64,000 bases of DNA from Platerodrilus igneus. Taxonomy: Eukaryota > Arthropoda > Insecta > Coleoptera > Lycidae. Both the position numbers and the translations under genes were made by a program. The stretch lies in NCBI GenBank assembly GCA_036346225.1, contig JARFIW010000453.1:7254001-7318000 (forward strand), given 5' to 3'. The notes under the pieces were generated by a model. That model was not told the DNA's origin. It searched no databases and worked only from the letters and a program-made list of their open reading frames with translations. Shown here piece after piece: positions 45,576 to 56,502 of the stretch; position 1 is the first letter of the stretch, and each line of letters opens with the position of its first letter.

Positions 45576-48364
45576 AGGTGCGTGAAGTTAGCCGCAACAT
45601 TTTTGAATTTTTTAAAAATATTAATGTCATAATTAGGCGCCAATTAGGCGCCATTTTGCGCCGCTAAAACTAAATTTTGCGCCGTCTTGGCAAACAAGTT
45701 ATTGATAAAATAAGATTTTTCCGGCCAAGTTCACGAAGCCGCACTTTTTTTCAAATTTCAGAAAATCTTTATTTCATAATTTAGTGCCAGTTAGGCGCCA
45801 TTTTGCGCCGTTGAAACGAAATTTTGCGCCCTCCTGTGTATCGAGTTATTCGCAATAAACTATTTTTCTGAACTCCAAAAACGTGAAGTTGGCCGCGACT
45901 TTTTTGAATTTTGAAAAAAATTTTGCACCACAAATAAGCAGTAATTAGACGCCATTTTGCGCCGTTAAAACGAAATTTTGCGCGCTTCTGTGTAACAAGT
46001 TATTCGAAAAAAACCATTTTTCCAAACTAGCCCAAAATCGTGAAGTTGGCCGCAACTTTTTTGAATTTTGAAAAAAAATTTGTGTCACAATTAAGCGGTA
46101 ATTATGCGCCATTTTGCGCCGTTAAAACGAAATTTTGCGCCTTCCTGTGTAACAAGTTATTCGAAATAAACTATTTTTCTAAGCGACCTAAAATCGTGAA
46201 GTTGGCCGCGACTTTTTCGAATTTTGAAAAAAATTTTGTACCAAATTTAAGCGGTAATTAGGCGCCATTTTGCGCAGTTAAAACGAAATTTTGCGCCCTT
46301 CTGTGTAACAAGTTATTCGAAAAAAACCATTTCTCCAAACTAGCCCAAAATCGTAAAGTTGGCCGCGACTTTTTTGAATTTTGGAAAAATTTTGTACCAC
46401 AATTAAGCGGTAATTAGGCGCCATTTTGCGCCGTTGAAACGAAATTTTGCGCCCTCCTGTGTAACAAGTTATTTGAAAAAAACTATTTCTCCATACTACA
46501 CAAAATCGTGAAGTTGACCGCGACTTTTTCGAATTTTGAAAAAAATTTTGTACCAAATTTAAGCGGTAATTAGTCGCCATTTTGCGCCGTTGAAACGAAA
46601 TTTTGCGCCCTCCTGTGTAACAAGTTATTTGAAATAAACTATTTCTCCATACTACCCAAAATCGTGAAGTTGGCCGCGACTTTTTCGAATTTTGAAAAAA
46701 AATTTGTACTAAATTTAAGCGGTAATTAGGCGCCATTTTGCGCCGTTAAAACGAAATTTTGCGCCCTTCTGTGTAACAAGTTATTCGAAAAAAACCATTT
46801 CTTCAAACTAGCCCAAAATCGTGAAGTTGGCCGCGACTTTTTTGAATTTTGAAAAAAAATTTGTATCACAATTAAGCGGTAATTATGCGCCATTTTGCGT
46901 CGTTAAAACGAAATTTTGCGCCTTCCTGTGTAACAAGTTATTCGAAATAAACTATTTTTCTAAGCGACCTAAAATCGTGAAGTTGGCCGCGACTTTTACG
47001 AATTTTAAAAAAATTTTTGTACCAAATTTAAGCGGTAATTAGGCGCCATTTTGCGCCGTTAAAACGAAATTTTGCGCCCCTCTGTGTAACAAGTTATTCG
47101 AAAAAAACCATTTCTCCAAACTAGCCCAAAACCGTGAAGTTGGCCGCGACTTTTTTGAATTTTGAAAAAATTTTTGTACCACAATTAAGCGGTAATTAGG
47201 CGCCATTTTGCGCCGTTGAAACGAAATTTTGCGCCCTCTTGTGTAACAAGTTATTTGAAAAAACTATTTCTCCATACTACCCAAAATCGTGAAGTTGGCC
47301 TAGACTTTTTCGGAATTAGAAAAAAATTTTGTACCAAATTTAAGCGGTAATTAGGCGCCATTTTGCGCCGTTGAAACGAAATTTTGCGCCCTCCTGTGTA
47401 ACAAGTTATTTGAAAAAAACTATTTCTCCATACTACCCAAAATCGTGAAGTTGGCCGCGACTTTTTCGAATTTTGAAAAAGATTTTGTACCAAATTTAAG
47501 CAGTAATTAGGCGGCGTTTTGCGCCGTTTTTAAAAAAACTTCATGCTTTTAGGCAGTTAGGATAAATATATTTTTTCAAATAACTTGAAGAATTCGAGAA
47601 TTTTCCAAAGCGCAATTACGATTTTGGCGTAGAAATGGTTCGATCTGTTAAGAGGCGCAAAATTTCGTTTAACGGCGCAAAATGGCGCCTAATTACCGCT
47701 TAAATTTGGTACAAAATTTTTTCAAAATTCGAAAAGTCGCGGCATCAACTTCGATTTTAGGTCCTTAGAAAATAGTTTATTTCGAATAACTTGTTACACA
47801 GGAAGGCGCAAAATTTCGTTTTAACGGCGCAAAATGGCGCATAATTACCGCTTAATTGTGGAACAAAATTTTTTTCAAAATTCAAAAAAGTCGCGGTTAA
47901 CTTCACGATTTTGGGCTAGTTTGGAGAAATGGTTTTTTTCGAATAACTTGTTACACAGAAGGGCGCAAAATTTCGTTTTAACGGCGCAAAATGGCGCTTA
48001 ATTACCGCTTAATTGTGGTGCAAAATTTTGTTCAAAGTTCGAAAAAGTCGCGGCCAACTTCACGTTTTTGGAGTTTAGAAAAATAGTTTATTGCGAATAA
48101 CTTGATACACAATAGGGCGCAAAATTTCGTTTTAACGGCGCAAAATGGCGCCTAATTGGCGCTAAATTATGGAATAAAGATTTTCTGAAAATTGAAAAAA
48201 AGTGCGACTTCGTGGCCGGAAAAATCTTATTTTATCAATAACTTGTTTTCCAAGACGGCGCAAAATTTAGTTTTAGCGGCGCAAAATAGCGCCTAATTGG
48301 CGCCTAATTATGACATTAATATTTTTAAAAAATTCAAAAATGTTGCGGCTAACTTCACGCACCT
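45576..48364. mobile_element. Foldback element with tandem-repeat inverted arms
   Basis: The 2789 bp insertion starts AGGTGCGTGAAGTTAGCCGC and ends with the exact reverse complement. The left arm (45576 to about 47525) holds about 13 direct units of roughly 155 bp. Each unit contains GTGAAGTTGGCCGCGAC, AGGCGCCATTTTGCGCC and TGTAACAAGTTATTCG. The right arm (about 47640-48364) holds about five units in opposite orientation, in mirror order. A 115 bp unique centre lies between. The layout resembles Drosophila foldback (FB/Galileo) elements; no transposase is present. Compared with the uninterrupted E1 copy, the joint is clean (AAAAATC / ATGTTAACG), with no evident target duplication. Confidence 0.85.
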
Positions 48365-49305
48365 ATGTTAACGGATCTACAAAGGAACGTTTCAAAGTAA
48401 AGAGAACTTTTTTAAAATAAGATCTAAAACATTGTTTTGGAAATACTTATTTCATCCAAAATAGTCTTCTTGAGGCTCTATACCGCGAAATGTACGGTCA
48501 AGAAACATGTGCATCCAGGTAGTGTGTAGAGATGTATTTGCGAATGTTGGTGCAAATCTTTTGGATGGCGATCTCAACGGCTGCATAACGCTTTTCTTTC
48601 ATCGGCAAATACATTTATTCGAAAGGTAGAAACTGCACGACGTTAAGTTAGGCAAATACGACTAGTGTTTGATAGTTAAAATCCAATTTTTGGTAAAAAA
48701 AACTGTCACCTGTCGATTGATGAGGTAATGCATTATCAAACAGCAACCGTCAACTTCCTATTTCACGATATTTTAGTCGAATACGAAGAATATGCTGCAC
48801 CAAACTCCTTTAGAACATGAAGACAAAACACGTCAATAACCGTCCGATTAGGCGGAATAAATCGTAGAAACAAATCGATATTGTGGGCTTTATTAACGGC
48901 TTCTTTTCGGATTACGATCATCTGGGTGCTTATATTCTACACTTTAGACCTTGGTTTATGTATTATATTGTTAGCACCACGTATATCACATGACGGAATG
49001 TTGCACAAAAGGTTTCGGTCAATTTTTACTATGTAGTGATATGCCGCACGGCCGGTAGGATCACCATATAGCGACGACACTGAAACGATTATGTCGCGAT
49101 TGTAGGGTCGACATATGGGTCAGTTACACTTTTTCTGATTAAACTACAATTATTTATAATTATACAAAGATGACGATAATAAATTACATGTTGACACCGA
49201 GGTTGCCTAGCGTACTGGCTTTTTTGACCGTTATTTTGTTCTACATAGAAATTGTATATTACTCAGTCTTAAGCTGTATTGTCCTTAATTGCATTTTGTG
49301 TTAAC
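48365..49305. mobile_element. Dispersed repeat E1, copy 2, right part
   Basis: Resumes at ATGTTAACGGATCTAC and follows 13473 to about 14450, with scattered substitutions and small indels. Confidence 0.8.
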
Positions 49306-51290
49306 ACCTTGGTTAAATAGTTCCAGATAATAAAATTTTAAACACTGTGTATATAGTAAACAGGAGCAAATTATTTACACGCCAAATTAATCAGTTTATA
49401 TAGTGAAAACGGACGGTTATTAAAATATTTTTCTATTTTTAAATTGGAATGTTAAAATTGCATAAGAGAAGAAGCTTTTGAGTACATAAAAACTCAAGGA
49501 GACGCATAAGTAATTATAATAATTTTAAATCAAACGCACGGAAGCAGAAATGGAGCTTGCAGGTATAGAAAATCAATAATTTAAACGCAAATGTTTCCAT
49601 TTACCTAAAAGTAAAAGTTCGTTTACAAATCCCAAGAATGGTTAAACTAGAAATTGTTATTTCAAACGGACGGTTGCTTTGAAGAACACCTGTTAGGTTA
49701 AATGTCAAGTTCTGGAAACCTTAAAGAACGTTAGTACAAAATTCTATAGAATTTTGGTTGCAACGGTCAATGTATAAGCTGCTAAAATAACAAGTGCCTT
49801 GCAGACTGAGTGAAATAAACGATCGATAAGGTAAGACAGACTGAGAAAGATATAAAGAAAGCGTTCTTTACAAGTCACGTCTAAATACAAAGATAAATAT
49901 GAAGGCCAACAACAATATCGATTGTCTGTAGATTCAGAGGGGTTTCTAAATAGGACAAGAAATTAGGGTAGATCGTGGAAAGATAGCTGATAAGTGGAGC
50001 GTTGTGACTAGGAAAAACTATTTCATTGGTTTAAGGCTAGGCAGTTTCAAGAAGAGCGCATCCGTTGAGCTATTAAACAAAATTCAGTGTAACATTATAA
50101 TGATCTCGGAATTTTTCAGACGCTACGTTCAGAATTTGTAGAAGTGTTTTTAAAAATAAGCTTTTCAGTGAAGAGAGGTTCCTTGAGGGGTGTGAAAAGC
50201 ATATAAATACTCGAACAAAGAAATTGAGGCTCTCTTTCCTTTCAGATCTGAGATCGCGCTTAGACCTTCAACGTGATTAATAGTATATGCACTTGTGTAT
50301 TAATTATTGTGTATACGGTAAAGTTGCATACAACATCCTGTTTGAAAACATGTAATGCTGTAGTAACGTACGACTAAAGCAATAAAAGTGATATTGCACG
50401 AGTAGGTGCTAAAGTCTAGATAAAAGGTGCCGTTACTACAACTCTGTTGAATGAAGGGATGGTACTCGGGTGAGCGAAGCTTAAAGCTTAACTTGTATGC
50501 ATGAAGTTTATTTGGTATGGAATGTTACATTTGAGACAAGGCTAATATCTGGGTAGAAGAATAGAGGTGGTAGCAGAGATTTGGATGGTGGGGATCAGTT
50601 GGATCCAGGCGGAATCAAAGTATATGGACACTACGACGAGGGTTTCTGGTACCCATCTTCAGAGGTGACGAGGAACGATTGCTACTGCAGCTAAAGAAAC
50701 TTGATTTCCTGTTTTTTGTATAAACATTTGTGTTGATAATTCTGTGTTTGAGTGTTTTGACTTATTGGGGGTGTATTTTTTTTATAAAACTAGTTTAAAC
50801 GGGGTATATGTACAGAACAATAAATCTTGATTATTTAAAAAGGTTTATTGACAATATATAAATGTTTATTCATGATCTAAAATGTTGTTGTAAAGGAGTA
50901 AACGGGTCTTTAAACTTGTTTTAACAAAAATGCAAGGTTTAAAAGCATTTAGAGGAACTGGGTTATAATGAGTTCTAAATAGTCCAGAATAAAATCAAAC
51001 TAGGGTTGCAAGTACCAAGGTGTAAATATTTTATTAATAATGGAAATTTCTTAATATTTGTAAATAAAAGAGTGATAATTTCATTTGACTGTGTTTATGA
51101 GATAGGAAGGTGGTTAGGATGGTAGGTATGCAAGAAGAAACCGATTGCTGAGCTAGCCAGGGTGAGCAGAAATAAGGAGGCGATCCCAAAAGGATATGTA
51201 AGAAATTATTTGTTATTTTGTTTTGTTTTTTTTTCAGAAAAATTTATATTGGCCCAGACGATGGGTCACGAATTTTAGAAGGTTCCACGG

Positions 51291-51292
<2 letters not shown>
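49306..51292 (+). mobile_element. Long LTR-like element, family D (5' boundary unknown)
   Basis: Ends GGTTCCACGGCA at (AT)n. About 50 bp before the end is a PBS-like TTGGCCCAGACGATGGGTCA, and at about 50198 a TATA-like CATATAAATA. No coding sequence was recognised. By position and terminus it behaves like the LTRs of families A and C. Confidence 0.4.

Positions 51293-51341
<49 letters not shown>
51293..51341. repeat. (AT)n microsatellite
   Basis: AT tract between the CGGCA terminus and the hammerhead-bearing inverted repeat. Confidence 0.95.
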
Positions 51342-51343
<2 letters not shown>

Positions 51344-51425
51344 AATAAGTAAATTTAATGAGTCTTAAAATAATATCAAACAATGAAATATAATGGCAAG
51401 TGACTCAATATTAGCCACAAGGGCA

Positions 51426-51470
51426 TCCTGTCGACGCGTTTTGCTCTTATTGGTGCTCATCAGGACAGGA
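51426..51470 (-). ncRNA. Type I hammerhead ribozyme motif, core-mutated
   Basis: Minus strand: helix I strands TCCTGTC and GACAGGA pair fully and CTGATGA is intact. The GAA that follows helix II has become AAA (core G12 to A), and helix II has one mismatch (GCAC/GAGC). The cleavage triplet GTC is present. Loss of G12 should abolish catalysis. Confidence 0.8.
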
Positions 51471-51775
51471 GCAGCAAAGATGTAATATTTAACACGAACA
51501 CAATATAGAAAGTACAGCATCACCTAGCCCACAATTTGTGCCTTCGTGCTGTTTCACCTGACTTTGCAGGTTTTATCAACCGTCGGCACGGAGGAGATCC
51601 GGTTCAACTGTTTTTTTCCCATAGCCAAAGATTATAATTATAAAGAATAAGTAAATTTACTTATTCTTTATAAAACCTGCAAAGTCAGGTAAAACAGCAG
51701 GAAGGCACAAATTGTGGGGTAGGTGATGCTGTACTTTCCATAATGTGTTCGTGTTAAATGTTACATCTTTGCTAC

Positions 51776-51820
51776 TCCTGTCCTGATGAGCCCCAATAAG
51801 GGCGAAACGCGTCGACAGGA
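51776..51820 (+). ncRNA. Type I hammerhead ribozyme, complete core
   Basis: Self-cleaving RNA motif. Helix I strands TCCTGTC (51776-51782) and GACAGGA (51814-51820) pair over seven bases. The core CTGATGA is at 51783-51789. Helix II GCCC/GGGC (51790-51793 and 51800-51803) closes a six-base CAATAA loop. GAA is at 51804-51806. A minimal helix III lies in ACGCGT (51807-51812), and predicted cleavage is after C51813 in GTC. All invariant hammerhead positions are present. The very short helix III is typical of hammerheads in Penelope-like elements and metazoan retrozymes, which often act as dimers. Confidence 0.9.
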
Positions 51821-51869
51821 TGCCCTTGTGACCAATATTGAGTCACCTGCCATTAAATTTCATTCTTTG

Positions 51870-51880
51870 ATATATATATA

Positions 51881-51915
<35 letters not shown>
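51870..51915. repeat. (TA)n microsatellite with one TCTA interruption
   Basis: TA tract separating the inverted pair from the tandem array. Confidence 0.95.
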
Positions 51916-51920
<5 letters not shown>

Positions 51921-51965
51921 AAAAGGGAATTATTGGCAAGTGACTCAAATTCAGCCACGAGGGCA

Positions 51966-52010
51966 TCCGGTCGACGCGTTTCGTCCTAATTGGGGCTCAT
52001 CAGGACAGGA
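51966..52010 (-). ncRNA. Hammerhead ribozyme, array monomer 1, core intact
   Basis: Minus strand: CTGATGA, GAAA and the GTC cleavage site are all present. Helix I (TCCTGTC with GACCGGA) has one mismatch and helix II (GCCC with GGAC) has one mismatch, so activity is possible but uncertain. Confidence 0.8.
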
Positions 52011-52264
52011 GTAGCAAAGTTGTAACATTTAACACAGACACCTTATGGGAAGTACAGCATCACCTAGCTCACAATTTGTGTCTTCGTGTCATTTCACCTG
52101 ACATCGCAAGTTTTAACAACAGTCGACACGGAGGAGATCCGGCTCAACTGCCTTTTTCCATAGCCAAAAGTTATATTTAAGAGAAAAGTAGGTTTAATGA
52201 GTCTTAAATTAAACAAAGTAAAAGGGAATTATTGGCAAGTGACTCAAATTCAGCCACGAGGGCA

Positions 52265-52309
52265 TCCGGTCGACGCGTTTTGCCCTAATTGGGGCTCATC
52301 AGGACAGGA
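52265..52309 (-). ncRNA. Hammerhead motif, array monomer 2, core-mutated
   Basis: Helix II is fully paired (GCCC/GGGC), but core G12 is changed to A (AAAA in place of GAAA). Predicted inactive. Confidence 0.75.
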
Positions 52310-52562
52310 GTAGCAAAGTTGTAACATTTAACACAGACACCTTATGGGAAGTACAGCATCACCTAGCTCACAATTTGTGTCTTCGTGTCATTTCACCTGA
52401 CATCGCAAGTTTTAACAACAGTCGACACGGAGGAGATCCGGCTCAACTGCCTTTTCCATAGCCAAAAGTTATATTTAAGAGAAAAGTAGGTTTAATGAGT
52501 CTTAAATTAAACAAAGTAAAAGGGAATTATTGGCAAGTGACTCAAATTCAGCCACGAGGGCA

Positions 52563-52607
52563 TCCGGTCGACGCGTTTTGCCCTAATTGGGGCTCATCAG
52601 GACAGGA
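52563..52607 (-). ncRNA. Hammerhead motif, array monomer 3, core-mutated
   Basis: Same sequence and same G12-to-A change as monomer 2, suggesting that the mutated unit was itself amplified. Confidence 0.75.
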
Positions 52608-52861
52608 GTAGCAAAGTTGTAACATTTAACACAGACACCTTATGGGAAGTACAGCATCACCTAGCTCACAATTTGTGTCTTCGTGTCATTTCACCTGACA
52701 TCGCAAGTTTTAACAACAGTCGACACGGAGGAGATCCGGCTCAACTGCCTTTTTCCATAGCCAAAAGTTATATCTAAGAGAAAAGTAGGTTTAATGAGTC
52801 TTAAATTAAACAAAGTAAAAGGGAATTATTGGCAAGTGACTCAAATTCAATCACGAGGGCA

Positions 52862-52906
52862 TCCGGTCGACGCGTTTCGCCCTAATTGGGGCTCATCAAG
52901 ACAGGA
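52862..52906 (-). ncRNA. Hammerhead motif, array monomer 4, different core mutation
   Basis: GAAA and helix II are intact, but the first base of CTGATGA is T (core C3 to U, plus-strand position 52899). Predicted to be strongly impaired. Confidence 0.75.
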
Positions 52907-53053
52907 GTAGCAAAGTTGTAACATTTAACACAGACACCTTATGGGAAGTACAGCATCACCTAGCTCACAATTTGTGTCTTCGTGTCATTTCACCTGACAT
53001 CGCAACTTTTAACAACAGTCGACACGGAGGAGATCCGGCTCAACTGCCTTTTA

Positions 53054-54017
53054 AACTTTTATGCAAAGCCCAAATGATCGTTTCAGATCGAGCTAATAAT
53101 TGAAAGATGGAAAATATAAGGTCTTGGACAGGACTTAAACCTGTATCCTGGTTTTGCCGGAAGCATGCGTTTACCAATTACGCCACCGAGACCGATGACG
53201 ACAATTGGGAAATTTACAAATTTAAATCGTGTACACGACGATACATTAACCTAACTTTCAATTACGTTCGGCATTTTTGTCAATCATATCTGACATTGTC
53301 AAGTTTTTGACTTATGTCAGTTATAGACAGGAAGCTACGCTCAAAATTATGGCTATAAGCCAAGATTAAGTATATAAATATTTTAGGTAGTTAATTACAC
53401 AAGGTAAGTTGATAAATACTATCGTATTATAGTGAATAAGATGAAATAATAACTTAGACTTTTATGCAAAGCCCAAATGATCATTTTAAATCGAGCTAGT
53501 AATTGAAAGATGGAAAATATAAGGTATTGGACAGGACTTGAACCTGTATCCTGGTTTTGCCGGAACCATGCGTTTACCAATTACGCCACCGAGACCGATG
53601 ACAATTTCCCAATTGTCGTCACCGGTCTCGGTGGCGTAATTGATAAACGCATGGTTCCATAACCAGGATACAGGTTCAAGTTCTGTTCAAGACCTGATAT
53701 TTTCCATCTTTCATACTAGCTCGATTTAAATGATCATTGGCTTTATAAAAGTCTGGTTGTTCATTTTATTCACTATAATACGATATTATCAACTTATGTG
53801 TAATTAACTACCTAATATATATTTAATAGGCTTATAGCCGTAATTTTGAGCGTTGCCCCCTGCTATAACTGATATAAGTCAAAAACTTGACAATCTTATA
53901 TATGATTGACAAAAATGCCAAACGTAATTGAAAGTTAGGTTTATGTATAGTTGTGTACACGATTTAGGTTTGTAAAATTTTCAATTATCGTCATCGGTTT
54001 CGGTGGCGTAACTCGTA
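53054..54017. mobile_element. SINE family 2: two tandem minus copies meeting one plus copy
   Basis: AACTTTTATGCAAAGCCCAA at 53053 recurs at 53458, a period of about 406 bp, giving a head-to-tail pair on the minus strand. At about 53600-53630 this meets a plus-strand copy head to head (GCCACCGAGACCGATGAC then GGTCTCGGTGGCGTAATTG). Each unit has a tRNA-like head with paired acceptor ends GGTCT/AGACC and a five-pair T arm. A third head, GGTTTCGGTGGCGTAA, appears at about 53996. No ORF of interest is present. Confidence 0.8.
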
Positions 54018-54029
54018 ACTCGAAGCATA

Positions 54030-54345
54030 AATTAGATAATAGAATGCAGTATTTTATTATCAATGATCGTTCAAAGCAACAAAAAAAATACAATTTTCAT
54101 AGTTCATGTGAACTTCTCTAAATGATTTTACTAAAAAAAATGTGGTTAGCAAAATTGCAAATTAATAGCGATAGACTTTTAAGTCTCTTGCTGTAATAGC
54201 AGATAATAAATTTCTCTGATATCATAATACCTTAGCGCTTTTGTTAATCATTGATAAGCATGGAGTTTACGTTTGCGAAATATACAGATATGCAGATGGT
54301 CGTTGGGCAACGCTAGCACTTATCATGCTGAGTATTCTAGAAAAT
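54030..54345. repeat. Dispersed repeat R1, copy 2
   Basis: Homologous to 37885-38210 in the same orientation. Confidence 0.75.
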
Positions 54346-54865
54346 TTCCTTAGAGACATGAATCTATAAAACGCGCTTTTACAAGGTTTCAAGGTTTCAA
54401 TTTCAATCTATTTGTTCCCCAAAGTAGGTAACATTGTAATAATTGAATAGTTTTGTAATTTCGAGTGTTTATTTAATTAATTTTCTACACCAGATCATGG
54501 TACCAGTAATGGGTGGCAAAACATGCTGTACTCATTTGTATTGTTGAAGTTCCGCTATTATCGAAAGCAAAATATAATTGTGCATTGGAATGGGTATGAG
54601 TTTTATTACATTATTTAACATAGCAAATATTACACTTCAATCTACATTGTCAGCAAAAGTTCATGATCACATTCATCAAGCCTATAACGGCAGTGTTCCT
54701 TACTCTCATTCTGTCTTCTAATCCTACCCTAGTATCACAAAAATAAGGTAACTATATTTAAACCCAATATTGTTTCCATGTGGTTATGTAACACTTTACA
54801 TATATTTATCCCATTATAGGCAGCCCATATAAATACAATATACTTACCCAATAACTATGCCATAT

Positions 54866-54869
<4 letters not shown>
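54346..54869. other. Unassigned sequence
   Basis: No gene or repeat recognised. Confidence 0.5.

Positions 54870-54906
<37 letters not shown>
54870..54906. repeat. (AT)n microsatellite abutting inverted CAGCA terminus
   Basis: AT tract followed directly by TGCTGTG, the inverted end of the family B LTR. Confidence 0.95.
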
Positions 54907-54908
<2 letters not shown>

Positions 54909-55321
54909 CTGTGATAAAGGGTTGTTTAAGGGTGTACTTTATAGTAAAGGTTGTTTAGAAATGAGAAATCATCATAGGAAGCACAAAACTGCATTTATTT
55001 AGTAAAGAATTGAGAAATGGACATAGTTTGTATATAGTAGGCAGTCAACACCCTGTATGTAAAGTATAAATAGTTTTAAGCGACGCAGATAGACATAGGA
55101 AGACGCATTTAGCGTAGAAATAAGGAAGACAGGCATTAGGTAAATAGTAAATATTTAATACCCTGTAGATAAAGTTTTAGTTAATTTAGGCAATGTAAAT
55201 AATGATATTTTTCAGTAGAAGCACGCGTATTTATATGTAAACATAATAGAGTGTAATTAAACACGCATTCAAAAGAGTTCCAAACAATTAGGTTAATACA
55301 GAGATAAGAAATAGAGCTACA
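54907..55321 (-). mobile_element. LTR-like element, family B, inverted copy
   Basis: 415 bp. On the minus strand it runs from TGTAGCTCTATTTCTTATCT to CTTTATCACAGCA. It aligns along its length with 40515-40934. Unlike the other copies, its 5' side (55322 onward) is not (TA)n, so it may be one LTR of a larger element. Confidence 0.75.
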
Positions 55322-56502
55322 GGAAGCATATAAAAGCGTACAAATAGTTAACCATTTTTGATAAGAAAGGAGATTAAAAATTGCGTAAATAACATGCAGA
55401 TATGAAAATTAAAAGTCGAATTGCATCAGTTGTTTATGGAAAAGCGATTAGATTCGTCAAAACACCGCATGTTTGATAACGAGGACAGGTGCGAGCAGGT
55501 CACAACTATTTGAGAGCATAGAAAATTACATCAGAAACTACTTTAAATGCAAATATTTGATTGGTTATAATGAGCGACGAGTTTGTAGACCATATCTACT
55601 GACGGAGTAGGGGAGAAAATATATATTAACAAGTACAGTGATAACGAAGTCAGTTTACAACTCAACAAAGGCCGAAGTGCGCCACTATGAAATAAAGTGA
55701 TACGTAATAATAATTCAAAGTGAAAAATAGTATAAGTGCCAAGATGAAAATTATGATTGCCGATTAAACGGCTCTGAGTCCGTGGAGAATAAATGTAATT
55801 CTGGGGGAGAATAATACAATTTCTAAGTCAAGGGAAAGTAAATGATGATAATCCAATTCTAAGTTTGGGGAAATTGATAAGAAGTAATTCTAAGTCTGAA
55901 ATGAGACGTCAATAAATTGAGGTGCATAAGTATAAGTTAATAAAGGTAGTCCAGAGGGTAATGGCAATAATTTAAATGCAATGGTTCAAGCGTGTGGATA
56001 GACAATATTTTGAATGGGCATGTAATAATCCTGAATTGAGGGAAGATAATTTTTATTCAAATGGATGGCTTAATGCATGGGAAATACTAGTTATGGATGC
56101 GTCAATGCGAAGAAAATAGACCAGGTCAGATTTTTAGTTATAAGACATTTTATTTTTCTATATTTTTATTTTGAATATTGAATTTGCTTAATATAATATA
56201 AATGTGAAAAGTCAACAAAAGAAGGACTTAGAAACGTACAAAGTGCGTGATATGATAAGAGGTTTCGAACGTTCCACACTTCTTCTTTTATAAAAATAAT
56301 ACAATTTTTACAATTTTTACAATACTTGAAAAGAAAAACAATTTTGAAATTATTAAAATAAAATAATTGTTTGAATTCATATGATGTCATAAATTTGTAA
56401 ATTTTATAATTTGAAACTACAATTTCTGGGAGTGATAGCTTTTATATTGTTTATTTATTACTTAGATCATCTTATTCAACCAATGGCATAAAACTCTAAT
56501 TG
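55322..56502. other. Unassigned sequence downstream of the five-exon gene
   Basis: No recognisable coding sequence. It may include internal sequence of the family B element, but no gag or pol motif was seen. Confidence 0.4.

Larger units (their letters stand above)
51342..51869. mobile_element. Head-to-head inverted pair of hammerhead-bearing repeats
   Basis: The left arm reads from GGCAAGTGACTCAATATTAG through CGTCGGCACGGAGGAGATCC to the symmetry point AAGTAAATTTACTT (about 51653). The right arm is a shorter reverse copy running back to ATTGAGTCACCTGCCATTAA. Each arm carries one hammerhead motif, at 51426-51470 (minus) and 51776-51820 (plus). It is related to the 299 bp tandem monomers downstream but clearly diverged from them. 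Confidence 0.85.
51916..53053 (-). mobile_element. Retrozyme-like tandem array, about 3.8 monomers of 299 bp
   Basis: The marker AAAGTAAAAGGGAATTATTG recurs at 51916, 52215, 52513 and 52812, giving a period of 298-299 bp. The fourth copy is cut at about 53053. Monomers are nearly identical. Each has one hammerhead motif on the minus strand and no ORF. Small (170-400 bp) tandem units with type I hammerheads are the defining structure of metazoan retrozymes, whose transcripts self-cleave into unit-length RNA that can circularise. Transcription and mobility here are inference. Confidence 0.85.

Noticed and set aside
45407..45643. Frames rich in Tyr-Ile repeats as genes (also near 1864, 4489, 60273)
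   Set aside because: They are translations of (TA)n tracts.
46040..47493. Repeated frames with KLAATF..NFEKKF or FQNSKKSRPTSRF as proteins
   Set aside because: They are translations of the 155 bp foldback units in both orientations, and the frames vary between units.
45576..48364. Helitron insertion
   Set aside because: The joint lies between C and A rather than A and T. The ends are long inverted repeats, and there is no 3' CTRR with a hairpin.
51916..53053. Tandem repeats as a CRISPR array
   Set aside because: Units are 299 bp with no unique spacers, and the surroundings are metazoan retroelements.
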